From positions 1,302,001 through 1,366,000 of the forward strand of contig NZ_CP009754.1 of the NCBI RefSeq assembly GCF_000772045.1: 64,000 nt of DNA, in the 5' to 3' direction. The stretch is from Streptomyces sp. CCM_MD2014. GTDB lineage: Bacteria > Actinomycetota > Actinomycetes > Streptomycetales > Streptomycetaceae. Below the pieces are notes generated by a model that had not been told where the DNA came from, did not search any database, and saw only the letters and a list, made by a program, of their open reading frames with translations. Below are positions 1 through 7,929 of this stretch, piece by piece (the first letter of the stretch is position 1; each line of letters starts with the position of its first letter). Made by a program: the position numbers and the translations under genes.

Positions 1-137
1 CTCTCCACGAGGTGCTGGCCCGGCTGGAGGGCCCGCGTGGTGATGAGTTCGAGCAGCGCCTCGTAGACGCGGTCCCGCAACGGGCCGGGCCGCTCCAGCT
101 TGGGCACCGCGCCCTGCGGCAGTCCTGCGGACAACAT
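1..137 (-). CDS. GntR-family transcriptional regulator, N-terminal part only
   Basis: Only the first 45 codons lie in the window; the gene continues past base 1. The start is the ATG at 137-135, preceded by a strong GGGGGGA ribosome binding site. The visible protein opens MLSAGLPQGAVPKLERPG and continues LRDRVYEALLELITTRALQPGQHL, which is the first helix and wing-approach of a GntR/FadR-type winged helix. The FCD subfamily is likely from this opening, but the ligand domain cannot be seen. It may control the formate/oxalate block, because a GTCTACAGT box lies upstream of it and again between the MFS and fdh promoters. Confidence 0.8.
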   Translation of the reverse strand, partial: MLSAGLPQGAVPKLERPGPLRDRVYEALLELITTRALQPGQHLVE

Positions 138-191
138 CGGTCCCCCCTCGACGGCCGGCACACAACCAGTACGCGCGACACTCGTACACGC

Positions 192-230
192 AAGTATTGA
201 TTGTCTTTCGTCTACAGTCTACGGCGCGCT
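192..230. promoter_or_regulatory. Upstream region of the gntR-like gene with GTCTAC boxes
   Basis: An AT-rich island in otherwise very GC-rich DNA holds TTGTCTTTCGTCTACAGTCT, with GTCTAC at 210-215 and again at 218-223. GTCTACAGT (210-218) recurs inverted at 2995-3003. FCD-type GntR proteins often bind GTC-containing short palindromes of this kind. An autoregulatory operator is an inference. Confidence 0.45.
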
Positions 231-279
231 CCCGGCATGCCGGTGTGTAGACCACGTCACACCGCGGGGCGGCGGGGTG

Positions 280-1230
280 TCAGGGGCAGCGGACGACCTG
301 TCCCGCGTAGGAGAGGTTGCCGCCGAAGCCGAAGAGCAGCACCGGGTCCCCGGTGGTGATCTCGCCCCGCTCGACCAGCTTGGAGAGGGCCAGGGGAATG
401 CTCGCCGCCGACGTGTTGCCGGACTCCACGACGTCGCGGGCGACGACGGCGTTCACGGCGCCGATCTTCGCGGCGAGGGGTTCGATGATGCGCAGGTTGG
501 CCTGGTGCAGGACGACCGCGGCGAGGTCGGCCGGGGCGAGACCGGAGCGCTCGCAGGCCTGGCGCGCGATGGCGGGCAGCCGGGTGGTCGCCCAGCGGTA
601 GACGCTCTGCCCCTCCTGTGCGAACCGCGGCGGTGTCCCCTCGATGCGGACCGCGTTGCCCATCTCCGGCACCGACCCCCACAGCACCGGCCCGATGCCG
701 GCCTCCTCGCCCGGCGCGCACGCCTCGACGACGGCGGCCCCGGCCCCGTCCCCGACCAGCACACAGGTGCTGCGGTCGGTCCAGTCGACCACCTCGGACA
801 TCTTGTCCGCGCCGACGACCAGGGCCCGGCTCGAGGATCCGGCCCGTACGGCGTGGTCGGCGGTGGCCAGGGCGTGGGTGAAGCCGGCGCACACGACGTT
901 GAGGTCCAGTGCGGCGGGGCCGGGGATGCCGAGGCGGGCCGCGACGCGGGCGGCGGTGTTCGGGGAGCGGTCGATCGCGGTGGAGGTGGCGACCACCACC
1001 AGGTCCACGTCGGCGGGGGTCAGCCCGGCCGCCGCGAGCGCCTTCGCGGAGGCGTGGCCGGCCAGCTCGTCGACCGGCTCGTCGGGTCCGGCGATCCGGC
1101 GCGTACGGATGCCCACCCGGCTCGTGATCCACTCGTCGCTGGTGTCGACCATGCCCGCCAGGTCCTCGTTGGTGAGAACCTTGGCGGGCTGGTAGTGGCC
1201 GACGGCGGTGATGCGGGAGCCGTGGTGCAT
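280..1230 (-). CDS. Beta-ketoacyl-ACP synthase III (FabH-like)
   Basis: 316 residues, the normal KAS III length. It condenses an acyl-CoA starter with malonyl-ACP in fatty acid or polyketide initiation. The thiolase-fold triad is complete: Cys114 in NVVCAGF, His242 in VVLHQANLRI and Asn272 in ESGNTSAASIP. The N-terminus (SDEWITSRVGIRTRR) is typical of FabH. It stands alone on the minus strand with no fabD, acpP or fabF beside it, so it is probably an accessory KAS III rather than the housekeeping fabH. The ATG at 1230 has GAGG about ten bases upstream. The product and starter preference cannot be told from sequence. Confidence 0.88.
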   Translation of the reverse strand: MHHGSRITAVGHYQPAKVLTNEDLAGMVDTSDEWITSRVGIRTRRIAGPDEPVDELAGHASAKALAAAGLTPADVDLVVVATSTAIDRSPNTAARVAARLGIPGPAALDLNVVCAGFTHALATADHAVRAGSSSRALVVGADKMSEVVDWTDRSTCVLVGDGAGAAVVEACAPGEEAGIGPVLWGSVPEMGNAVRIEGTPPRFAQEGQSVYRWATTRLPAIARQACERSGLAPADLAAVVLHQANLRIIEPLAAKIGAVNAVVARDVVESGNTSAASIPLALSKLVERGEITTGDPVLLFGFGGNLSYAGQVVRCP

Positions 1231-1391
1231 GGGTGGAGTCCTCGCTGCCTCGGGGTACGGGATCCACCAGTGTGATCAGTGACCGACGGGTACGGCGGCA
1301 GGTGATACGACAGGAAACCGGCGCCCGGCTTGTCGGCTTCGGTCAGCATCCTCCGCCGCCGTCGGCCGTCGCCGCTCCCCTGCCCCCGCCC

Positions 1392-1544
1392 TCACCCGGT
1401 GAAGAGCTGGGTCGCCTTCCGGACGAGTTCGTAGAGCCCGTAGGCGAGCGGCGCTCCCACCCAGAGCCAGGTGAAGGCGATCAGCGGCCGCCGGCCGGGC
1501 GGCCCGGCCGCGTCAGGCGGACTCTGGCTGCTGTCGGCTGACAT
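1392..1544 (-). CDS. Small membrane partner of the OFA-type MFS transporter
   Basis: A 50-residue gene running ATG 1544-1542 to TGA 1394-1392. It opens MSADSSQSPPDAAGPPGRRP, then has one hydrophobic segment (LIAFTWLWVGAPLAYGLYEL) and a short basic tail VRKATQLFTG. Its start lies inside the end of the transporter gene: the two overlap by 32 bases in different frames, so translational coupling is likely. From family knowledge, very short one-helix proteins annotated as an MFS transporter small subunit accompany oxalate/formate antiporter-type transporters in actinobacteria. The overlap and the single helix are seen; physical association with the transporter is inferred. Confidence 0.75.
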   Translation of the reverse strand: MSADSSQSPPDAAGPPGRRPLIAFTWLWVGAPLAYGLYELVRKATQLFTG

Positions 1545-2868
1545 CGTTGCCCTCCTTCTGCGCGGGCTGCGCGGGGACGGTGGCGGCGGGTTCGTGGTGC
1601 CGGGCGTGCACGGGCCGGATCAGTTCGTTGGCGACGAAGCCGACCACCAGCAGCCCGATCATGATGAGGAAGGACGTGCCGTACAGCGCCGAGCCGTGCC
1701 GTCCGGCCTCCTCCTGGTGGTCGGCGATCCAGTTCACGATGAGCGGCCCGAGGACGCCGGCCAGCGACCACGCGGTGAGCAGCCGTCCGTGGATCGCGCC
1801 GACCTGGTAGGTGCCGAAGAGGTCCTTGAGGTAGGCGGGGGCGGTGGAGAAGCCGCCGCCGTAGAAGGACAGGACGACCAGGGCGCACAGGACGAACAGC
1901 GGCTTGGAGGAGTCGCCGAACAGCGCGATCAGGGTGTACATCAGCGCGCCGACGCCGAGGTACACGCGGTAGATGTTCTTGCGTCCGATCAGGTCGGAGG
2001 CGGAGGACCAGCCCAGTCGGCCCGCCATGTTGGCCGCCGACAGCAGCGCCACGAACCCGGCCGCCGCGGTGGCCGACACCGGTGTGGAGGTGTCGGCGAA
2101 GAAGTCCCGGATCATCGGCGCGGCCTTCTCCAGGATGCCGATACCGGCCGTGACGTTCATGCAGAGCACGATCCACAGCAGCCAGAACTGCGGGGTGCGC
2201 ATGGCCGAACGCGCCGAGACCTGGACGCCTTCGAGCGGCGCGGGCCGCCCGTCCGCCCGCTCCCTGGGCCGCGGCACCCGCACCAGCAGCACGCCGAGCA
2301 GCATGAAGACGGCGTACGTCAGTCCGTGGACGAGGAAGGCGAGGGCGATCCCCGAGTTGTCGGTGCCGAAGGACTTCAGCATCTGCGCCGACCAGGGCGA
2401 GGCGATGAGCGCGCCGCCGCCGAAGCCCATGATGGCGATGCCGGTGGCCATGCCGGGCCGGTCCGGGAACCACTTGATCAGCGTCGAGACGGGCGAGATG
2501 TAGCCGATGCCGAGGCCGATCCCGCCGACGAAGCCGTAGCCGAGGACGATCAGCCAGTACTGCTCCACCGCCGCGCCGAGCGCGGACAGCAGGAAGCCGG
2601 ACGAGAAGCAGACCAGGGCGACGGTCATCGCCCAGCGGGGCCCGTGCCGTTCCACGAGCGTGCCGCCGAACGCGGCGGACAGACCGAGCATGACGATGCC
2701 GAGCTGGAAGGGCAGCGCGCTCTGCGTGCCGCTGAGGCCGAGCGCGGACTCCAGAGGCGGTTTGAACACGGACCAGGCGTAGGCCTGCCCGATGGAGAGG
2801 TGGACCGAGAGAGCGGCCGGGGGAACGAGCCAGCGGCTCCAGCCCGGGGGTGCGACGGGGGGACTCAT
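1513..2868 (-). CDS. OFA-family MFS transporter (oxalate/formate antiporter type)
   Basis: 451 residues with about twelve membrane segments. The first loop pattern (SIGQAYAWSVFKPPLESALG) and the segments GIGLGIGYISPVSTLIKWFP and GGGALIASP are characteristic of the oxalate:formate antiporter family. The start at 2868 (MSPPVAPPGWSRW) is preferred; an upstream in-frame extension has no transporter features. Its neighbours are a formate dehydrogenase operon on the opposite strand and the 50-residue partner that overlaps its 3' end. That context fits uptake of oxalate, formate or a related carboxylate, but the substrate is inferred. The palindromic core AAGCGCTT at 2894-2901 sits just upstream of the start. 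Confidence 0.85.
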   Translation of the reverse strand: MSPPVAPPGWSRWLVPPAALSVHLSIGQAYAWSVFKPPLESALGLSGTQSALPFQLGIVMLGLSAAFGGTLVERHGPRWAMTVALVCFSSGFLLSALGAAVEQYWLIVLGYGFVGGIGLGIGYISPVSTLIKWFPDRPGMATGIAIMGFGGGALIASPWSAQMLKSFGTDNSGIALAFLVHGLTYAVFMLLGVLLVRVPRPRERADGRPAPLEGVQVSARSAMRTPQFWLLWIVLCMNVTAGIGILEKAAPMIRDFFADTSTPVSATAAAGFVALLSAANMAGRLGWSSASDLIGRKNIYRVYLGVGALMYTLIALFGDSSKPLFVLCALVVLSFYGGGFSTAPAYLKDLFGTYQVGAIHGRLLTAWSLAGVLGPLIVNWIADHQEEAGRHGSALYGTSFLIMIGLLVVGFVANELIRPVHARHHEPAATVPAQPAQKEGNDVSRQQPESA

Positions 2869-2994
2869 GGGTCCCCAACCGTAGGCATCCGGAAAGCGCT
2901 TGAGAAGACTGTTGAGCAGACAACTACAGAAGCTGAGCACACGACCACGGACCACCACCACTGCTGCACAAAGCCTTGCCGCCCCAACCTCCAT

Positions 2995-3003
2995 ACTGTA
3001 GAC
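2995..3003. promoter_or_regulatory. Candidate GntR operator between the MFS and fdh transcription units
   Basis: ACTGTAGAC, the exact inverse of GTCTACAGT at 210-218 upstream of the gntR-like gene. It lies in the 225-base divergent spacer between the MFS transporter and the panE-like/fdh genes, inside an AT-rich patch (CATACTGTAGACAATATTTC). One regulator controlling both divergent units would explain the shared word. This is inferred from two matches only. Confidence 0.4.
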
Positions 3004-3093
3004 AATATTTCGTCGACATCATCGGGACTCGTCGACCCATTCCCTTGCTTCCCAGTTCCGCGGTATCCCTCGACCGAACGGAGCTCCCCCGCC

Positions 3094-4065
3094 ATGAAAG
3101 TCGCAGTCCTCGGCGCCGGGGCGATCGGCGCCTACGTCGGCGCCGCGCTCCACCGTGCGGGCGCCGACGTGCATCTCATCGCCCGTGGACCCCATCTGGC
3201 GGCCATGAGGCAGTACGGAGTCCGGGTGCGCAGCCCGCGCGGCGACTTCACCGCGCACCCGCGCGCCACCGACGACCCGGCCGAAGTCGGCCCGGTCGAC
3301 TACGTGTTCCTGGGTCTGAAGGCGAACTCGTACGCGGCGTGCGGGCCGCTGATCGAGCCGCTCCTGCACGACGCCACGGCGGTCGTGGCCGCCCAGAACG
3401 GCATCCCCTGGTGGTACTTCCACCGGCACGGCGGCCCCTGGGACGGGCGCCGTCTCGAAAGCGTGGACCCGGCCGGCGCGGTCAGTGCGGTGCTCGCGCC
3501 CGAACGGGCCGTCGGCTGCGTCGTGTACGCGGCCACCGAACTGGAACAGCCGGGCGTCGTACGGCACGTCGAAGGCACCCGGTTCTCGATCGGCGAGCCC
3601 GGCCGGGAGGTCTCCGCGCGGTGCCTGGCGCTCAGCGAGGCCATGCGGTCGGGCGGTTTGAAGTGCCCGGTCGAGCCGGACCTGCGCAACGACATCTGGC
3701 TCAAGCTGCTGGGCAACATCTCCTTCAACCCGATCAGCGCCCTGGCCCGGGCCACCATGCGGCAGATGTGCCGGCACGGCGGCACCCGCGAGGTCATCGA
3801 GACCATGATGACCGAGACGCTGGCGGTCGCCGCGGCTCTCGGCTGCGAGGTGGGCGTCTCCATCGAACGCCGGCTCGCGGGCGCCGAGCGGGTCGGCGAC
3901 CACCGCACCTCCACGCTCCAGGACCTGGAGCGCGGCAAGCCGCTCGAACTCGACGTCCTGCTCGCCGCCGTCGTCGAGCTGGCGGAGATCACCGGGGTCC
4001 CGGTGCCCACCCTGCGCACCGTGCACGCCCTGTCGGACCTGCTCGCGCTGAGGAGCGCCGCATGA
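3094..4065 (+). CDS. Ketopantoate reductase-family protein (PanE/ApbA-like)
   Basis: 323 residues. The Rossmann motif VAVLGAGAIGAYVGAALHRAG opens the protein at residue 2 and fixes the start at ATG 3094. Family features follow: NGIPWW, an ERAVGCVVYAA segment, and a C-terminal helical domain with DIWLKLLGNISFNPISAL containing the conserved Lys and Asn. Family members reduce 2-dehydropantoate with NADPH. Because the gene overlaps the formate dehydrogenase gene by the ATGA at 4062-4065, its real substrate may be another 2-oxo acid linked to C1 or C2 metabolism. Assignment to the family is firm; the in vivo reaction is not. Confidence 0.82.
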   Translation: MKVAVLGAGAIGAYVGAALHRAGADVHLIARGPHLAAMRQYGVRVRSPRGDFTAHPRATDDPAEVGPVDYVFLGLKANSYAACGPLIEPLLHDATAVVAAQNGIPWWYFHRHGGPWDGRRLESVDPAGAVSAVLAPERAVGCVVYAATELEQPGVVRHVEGTRFSIGEPGREVSARCLALSEAMRSGGLKCPVEPDLRNDIWLKLLGNISFNPISALARATMRQMCRHGGTREVIETMMTETLAVAAALGCEVGVSIERRLAGAERVGDHRTSTLQDLERGKPLELDVLLAAVVELAEITGVPVPTLRTVHALSDLLALRSAA

Positions 4066-5990
4066 GGAAACGCGACCGAACCCCCAAGACCTACACCCGC
4101 CTCACCCACCCCCTGGTCCGGGACTCGCGCGACGAGCCCTTCCGCCGTGCGACCTGGGACGAGGCCCTGGACCGCACGGCGCGGGGCCTGGCCGCGGCGC
4201 GCGGCGCGTTCGGGATGTTCTCCTGCGCGCGGGCGACCAACGAGATGAACTACGTGGCGCAGAAGTTCGCCCGCGTGGTCATGGGCACCCACAACGTCGA
4301 CTCCTGCAACCGCACCTGCCACGCCCCGAGCGTCGCGGGCCTGTCGGCCGCCTTCGGCTCGGGCGGCGGCACCTCCTCCTACGAGGAGATCGAGCACACC
4401 GACGTCATCGTGATGTGGGGCTCCAACGCCCGCTTCGCGCACCCGATCTTCTTCCAGCACGTCCTGAAGGGCATACACAACGGTGCCCGCATGTACGCGG
4501 TGGACCCGCGCCGCACCTCCACCGCCGAGTGGGCGGAGAGCTGGCTCGGTCCGAACGTCGGCACCGACATCCCGCTGGCGCACGCGGTCGGCCGCGAGAT
4601 CATCCACGCGGGCCTGGCCAACGAGGCGTTCATCGCCCGCGCGACGACGGGCTACGAGGACTACAAGGCCCTGGTCGAACCCTGGACCCTCTCCCTCGCC
4701 GAGAAGGTGACGGGCGTACCGGCCGCCGCCATCCGCGACCTGGCCCACGCCTACGCACGCGCCGAGCGCGCCCAGCTGTGCTGGACCCTCGGCATCACCG
4801 AGCACCACAACGGCACGGACAACGTCCGCGCCCTGATCAACCTCTCCCTGCTCACCGGCCACGTCGGCCGCTACGGCTCCGGCCTGCAACCCCTGCGCGG
4901 CCAGAACAACGTGCAGGGGGGCGGCGACATGGGCGCCATCCCCAACCGGCTCCCCGGCTTCCAGGACGTGCTCGACCCGGAGGTCCGCCGGAAGTTCGAG
5001 ACGGCCTGGGACACGGTGGTCGAGCCCCGCCACGGCCTCACCCTGACCGAGATGTTCGAGGCCATGGACGACAGCACCCTCCGCGCCGTCTACTGCATCG
5101 GCGAGAACCCGGCCCAGTCCGAGGCCGACTCCGAACAGGCGGTACGCCGCCTGCGTGCCCTGGACTTCCTCGTCGTCCAGGACATCTTCCTCACGAAGAC
5201 CGCCGAACTGGCCGACGTGGTCCTCCCGGCGACGGCCGGCTGGGCGGAGACCGAGGGCACCACCACCAACAGCGAACGGCGCGTACAACGCGTCCGCAGG
5301 GCGGTCACCCCGCCGGGTGAGGCCCGGGAGGACATCGACATCCTCTGCGACCTCGCGGCCCGCCTCGGTCACGACTGGAAGTACGCCGACGCGGAGGCGG
5401 TCTGGAACGAGCTGCGCTCCCTCTCCCCCGACCACCACGGCATGACATACGCCCGCCTGGAGGAGCACCAGGGCATCCAGTGGCCGTGCCCGAGCACGGA
5501 GGACCTGGAACCGCCGTACCTGCACGGCAGGCTGTGGGCCCCGGACCCGGCCGACCGGGGCCGCCGGGCCCCCTTCGGCCTCGTCCGGCACGACCCGCCG
5601 GTGGACCTCACCGACGAGCAGTACCCGATCCGGCTGACCACGGGACGCCGCCTCGACTCCTACAACACGGGCGTGCAGAGCGGCGGTTACTCCTCTCCCC
5701 TGCGCCGCGGGGAGTCCGTCGAACTCTGCCCGGAGGACGCCGAACGCTACGGGGTCGTGGTCGGCGAGCAGGTCCGGGTCACCTCCCGGCGCGGTTCACT
5801 GCTCGCGCCCGTCTGGGTCGACCCGGCCCTGCGCCCCGGCCTGGCCTTCATGAGCTTCCACTTTCCCGACGAGGTGGACACCAACCAGCTGACCATCGAG
5901 GCCAACTGCCCGATCGCCGGGACGGCGGAGTTCAAGGCCTCGGCGATCCGGATCGAGAAGGTGAGCACCGGTGGACCTGCGCTTCGGTGA
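4062..5990 (+). CDS. Formate dehydrogenase, molybdopterin catalytic part (lacks the N-terminal Fe4S4 domain)
   Basis: 642 residues of the MopB fold. It starts at the ATGA overlap and aligns by eye with E. coli FdhF only from about residue 55 onward: WDEALDR, then NEMNYVAQKFARVVMGTHNVD. Residues 81-92 read SCNRTCHAPSVA, placing Cys86-His87 at the Mo ligand and its neighbouring His (a Cys-type, not selenocysteine, enzyme). GLQPLRGQNNVQGGGDMGA carries the conserved substrate-side Arg. The C-terminal cofactor-binding domain is complete (LTTGRRLDSYNTGVQSGGY, then TIEANCPIAGTAEFKASAIR). No CxxCxxxC cluster motif is present; that piece is found at the end of the 7926-8786 gene. The reaction should be formate to CO2. 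Confidence 0.88.
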   Translation: MRKRDRTPKTYTRLTHPLVRDSRDEPFRRATWDEALDRTARGLAAARGAFGMFSCARATNEMNYVAQKFARVVMGTHNVDSCNRTCHAPSVAGLSAAFGSGGGTSSYEEIEHTDVIVMWGSNARFAHPIFFQHVLKGIHNGARMYAVDPRRTSTAEWAESWLGPNVGTDIPLAHAVGREIIHAGLANEAFIARATTGYEDYKALVEPWTLSLAEKVTGVPAAAIRDLAHAYARAERAQLCWTLGITEHHNGTDNVRALINLSLLTGHVGRYGSGLQPLRGQNNVQGGGDMGAIPNRLPGFQDVLDPEVRRKFETAWDTVVEPRHGLTLTEMFEAMDDSTLRAVYCIGENPAQSEADSEQAVRRLRALDFLVVQDIFLTKTAELADVVLPATAGWAETEGTTTNSERRVQRVRRAVTPPGEAREDIDILCDLAARLGHDWKYADAEAVWNELRSLSPDHHGMTYARLEEHQGIQWPCPSTEDLEPPYLHGRLWAPDPADRGRRAPFGLVRHDPPVDLTDEQYPIRLTTGRRLDSYNTGVQSGGYSSPLRRGESVELCPEDAERYGVVVGEQVRVTSRRGSLLAPVWVDPALRPGLAFMSFHFPDEVDTNQLTIEANCPIAGTAEFKASAIRIEKVSTGGPALR

Positions 5991-7929
5991 CGGCAAACCC
6001 ACGGACGAGGAACGCGCGGCCGTCGACGCCCTGCTGGGCCCGCCCGAGTCCTCCTGGGAGGGCGCGGACCGCTCCGACGCCGACCTCAGATGGGCACGGG
6101 GAGGCCGGGAGGCCCGGGACCGCCGCGACCGGCTCCTGCCGGCCCTGCACGCGCTCAACGACCGCGTCGGCTGGATCAGCGAGGGCGCCCTGGACTACGT
6201 GTGCCGCCGCCTGACCGTCCCTCCGGCCGAGGCGTACGGGGTGGCCACCTTCTACGCCATGTTCTCGGTCCGCCCCCGCCCGGCCACGGTCCTGCACGTC
6301 TGCACGGACCTGGCGTGCACGGCGGCGGGGGCGAGTGGGCTGTGCGCGGCGGTGGAGGCGCGGCTGGGCCGGGAGAGCGGCGTGAAGGTCGAACGCAGCC
6401 CGTGCCTGGGTCTGTGCGAGCGCGCCCCGGCGGCGCTGGTGATCCGGGCGGGTGCCCCGGCCCGTCCGGCGCAGGAGGACACTCCAGCCCGTCCGGCGTT
6501 CGAGGACGAGGCCGTCCAGGCCGAAAGCGGGGGTCCGGGGGCGGCAGCCCCCGGGGACGGGAAAGGGAAGGGGCGGCGGGGGCGAAGAAGCCTCCACGCG
6601 ACGGCGGTATGCGCCCCCGCAACCCCCGACCGGGCGGTCGCGGCGGCCACCACCCCCGAAACCGCCCCCACCGAACCCGCCCCCGAAACCGCCGTCCCCC
6701 AGTCCGGCGACCCAAACCTCACCCTCCTCCGCCGCATCGGCACCACCGACCCCACCTCCCTGGACGACTACCGCGCCCACGGCGGTTACACCGCCCTCCG
6801 CCGCGCCTTCGACCTCGGCCCCGCGGCCGTCATCCGCGAGGTCACCGACGCCGGCCTGGTCGGCCGCGGCGGCGCAGCCTTCCCGACCGGCCGCAAGTGG
6901 CAGGCGACGGCCGCCCAGCCCGACCACCCGCACTACCTCGTCTGCAACGCCGACGAATCCGAACCGGGCACCTTCAAGGACCGCGTCCTCATGGAGGGCG
7001 ACCCGTACGCCCTCGTCGAGGCGATGACGATCGCGGCCTACGCGACCGGCGCCCACCAGGGCTACCTCTACCTCCGCGGCGAGTACCCCCGCGCGCTGGC
7101 CCGCCTCACCCACGCCATCGAGCAGGCCCGCACCCGCGGCCTGCTCGGCGACGACGTCCTCGGCCAGGGCTACGCCTTCGACATCGAGATCCGGCGCGGC
7201 GCCGGCGCGTACGTCTGCGGCGAGGAGACGGCCCTGTTCAACTCCATCGAGGGCCGCCGCGGCGAACCCCGCTCCAAGCCGCCGTTCCCCGTCGAGAAGG
7301 GCCTGTTCGGCAAACCCACCGTCGAGAACAACGTGGAGACCCTGGTCAACGTCCTCCCCGTCCTCACCATGGGCGCCCAGGCCTACGCGGCGATCGGCAC
7401 CCCGGCCTCGACCGGCCCGAAGCTCTTCTGCGTGTCCGGCACGGTGGCCCGCCCCGGCGTCTACGAACTCCCCTTCGGCGCGACGCTCGGCGAGTTGCTC
7501 ACCCTCGCCGGAGTCCGCGACAACCTGCGCGCGGTGCTGCTCGGCGGCGCCGCCGGGGGATTCGTCCGCCCTGACGAACTGGACATTCCGCTCACCTTCG
7601 AAGGCACCCGCGAGGCGGGCACGACCCTGGGCTCCGGCGTCGTCATGGCCTTCGACGACACGGTCCCGCTCCCCCGACTCCTCCTGCGCATCGCCGAGTT
7701 CTTCCGCGACGAGTCGTGCGGGCAGTGCGTGCCGTGCCGGGTCGGGACCGTGCGCCAGGAGGAGGCGCTGCACCGGATCGCCGACCGCACGGGCGCCGCG
7801 GCGGCCGACGACATCGCCCTGCTCCGCGAGGTCGGCCGCGCGATGCGGGACGCCTCGATCTGCGGTCTCGGGCAGACCGCGTGGAACGCCGTGGAATCCG
7901 CCATCGACCGTCTGGGGGCGTACGAATGA
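5971..7929 (+). CDS. Fused NuoE/NuoF-type diaphorase subunit of NAD-linked formate dehydrogenase
   Basis: 652 residues. The GTG start at 5971 lies 20 bases inside the previous gene behind GAGAAGGTGAG. Residues 1-155 are NuoE-like with a [2Fe-2S] site C111-x4-C116 and C145-x3-C149. Residues about 160-247 are a low-complexity Ala/Pro linker containing a dispersed-repeat insertion. The rest is NuoF-like: GRGGAAFPTGRKW for FMN, CNADESEPGTFKDR, the NADH-site segment GAYVCGEETALFNSIEGRRG and a [4Fe-4S] motif ESCGQCVPCRVGT with the distal Cys in ICGLGQ. It should pass electrons from formate to NAD+. Such a fusion of FdsG and FdsB is known; the linker content is odd. Confidence 0.88.
   Translation: MDLRFGDGKPTDEERAAVDALLGPPESSWEGADRSDADLRWARGGREARDRRDRLLPALHALNDRVGWISEGALDYVCRRLTVPPAEAYGVATFYAMFSVRPRPATVLHVCTDLACTAAGASGLCAAVEARLGRESGVKVERSPCLGLCERAPAALVIRAGAPARPAQEDTPARPAFEDEAVQAESGGPGAAAPGDGKGKGRRGRRSLHATAVCAPATPDRAVAAATTPETAPTEPAPETAVPQSGDPNLTLLRRIGTTDPTSLDDYRAHGGYTALRRAFDLGPAAVIREVTDAGLVGRGGAAFPTGRKWQATAAQPDHPHYLVCNADESEPGTFKDRVLMEGDPYALVEAMTIAAYATGAHQGYLYLRGEYPRALARLTHAIEQARTRGLLGDDVLGQGYAFDIEIRRGAGAYVCGEETALFNSIEGRRGEPRSKPPFPVEKGLFGKPTVENNVETLVNVLPVLTMGAQAYAAIGTPASTGPKLFCVSGTVARPGVYELPFGATLGELLTLAGVRDNLRAVLLGGAAGGFVRPDELDIPLTFEGTREAGTTLGSGVVMAFDDTVPLPRLLLRIAEFFRDESCGQCVPCRVGTVRQEEALHRIADRTGAAAADDIALLREVGRAMRDASICGLGQTAWNAVESAIDRLGAYE
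6461..6610 (+). repeat. Dispersed Streptomyces intergenic-type repeat captured inside a reading frame
   Basis: The main copy starts near 6483 with CCAGCCCGTCCGGCG, then TTCGAGGACGAG, AGGCCGAAAGCGGGGGTC, CCGGGGGCGGCAGCCCCCGG and GGGGCGAAGAAG. It matches what I recall of the repeat found many times between genes in Streptomyces chromosomes. A partial first copy, CCCGTCCGGCG, sits at 6461-6471. A perfect 8-bp stem (6535-6542 with 6547-6554, loop GGCA) lies in the middle. Here it is read in frame and encodes about residues 165-212 of the diaphorase linker. Identity with the dispersed family is from memory and needs a search. Confidence 0.65.

Noticed and set aside
1253..1258. SigB-type -10 GGGTAC upstream of the FabH-like gene
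   Set aside because: It points to the plus strand, where no gene follows, and has no suitable GNNT box at the right distance.
100..1275. Long open frames antiparallel to the FabH-like gene
   Set aside because: They are shadows of GC-rich codon bias. They show no family motifs, and the minus-strand gene has an intact catalytic triad.
2894..2901. LacI operator AAGCGCTT in front of the OFA-type transporter
   Set aside because: The flanks are not symmetrical beyond eight bases and an eight-base palindrome is likely by chance. It is mentioned in the transporter entry only.
3019..5591. Long minus-strand frames opposite the panE-like and fdh genes
   Set aside because: Their translations are Arg/Gly/Val-rich shadows without motifs, while the plus strand encodes complete cofactor sites.
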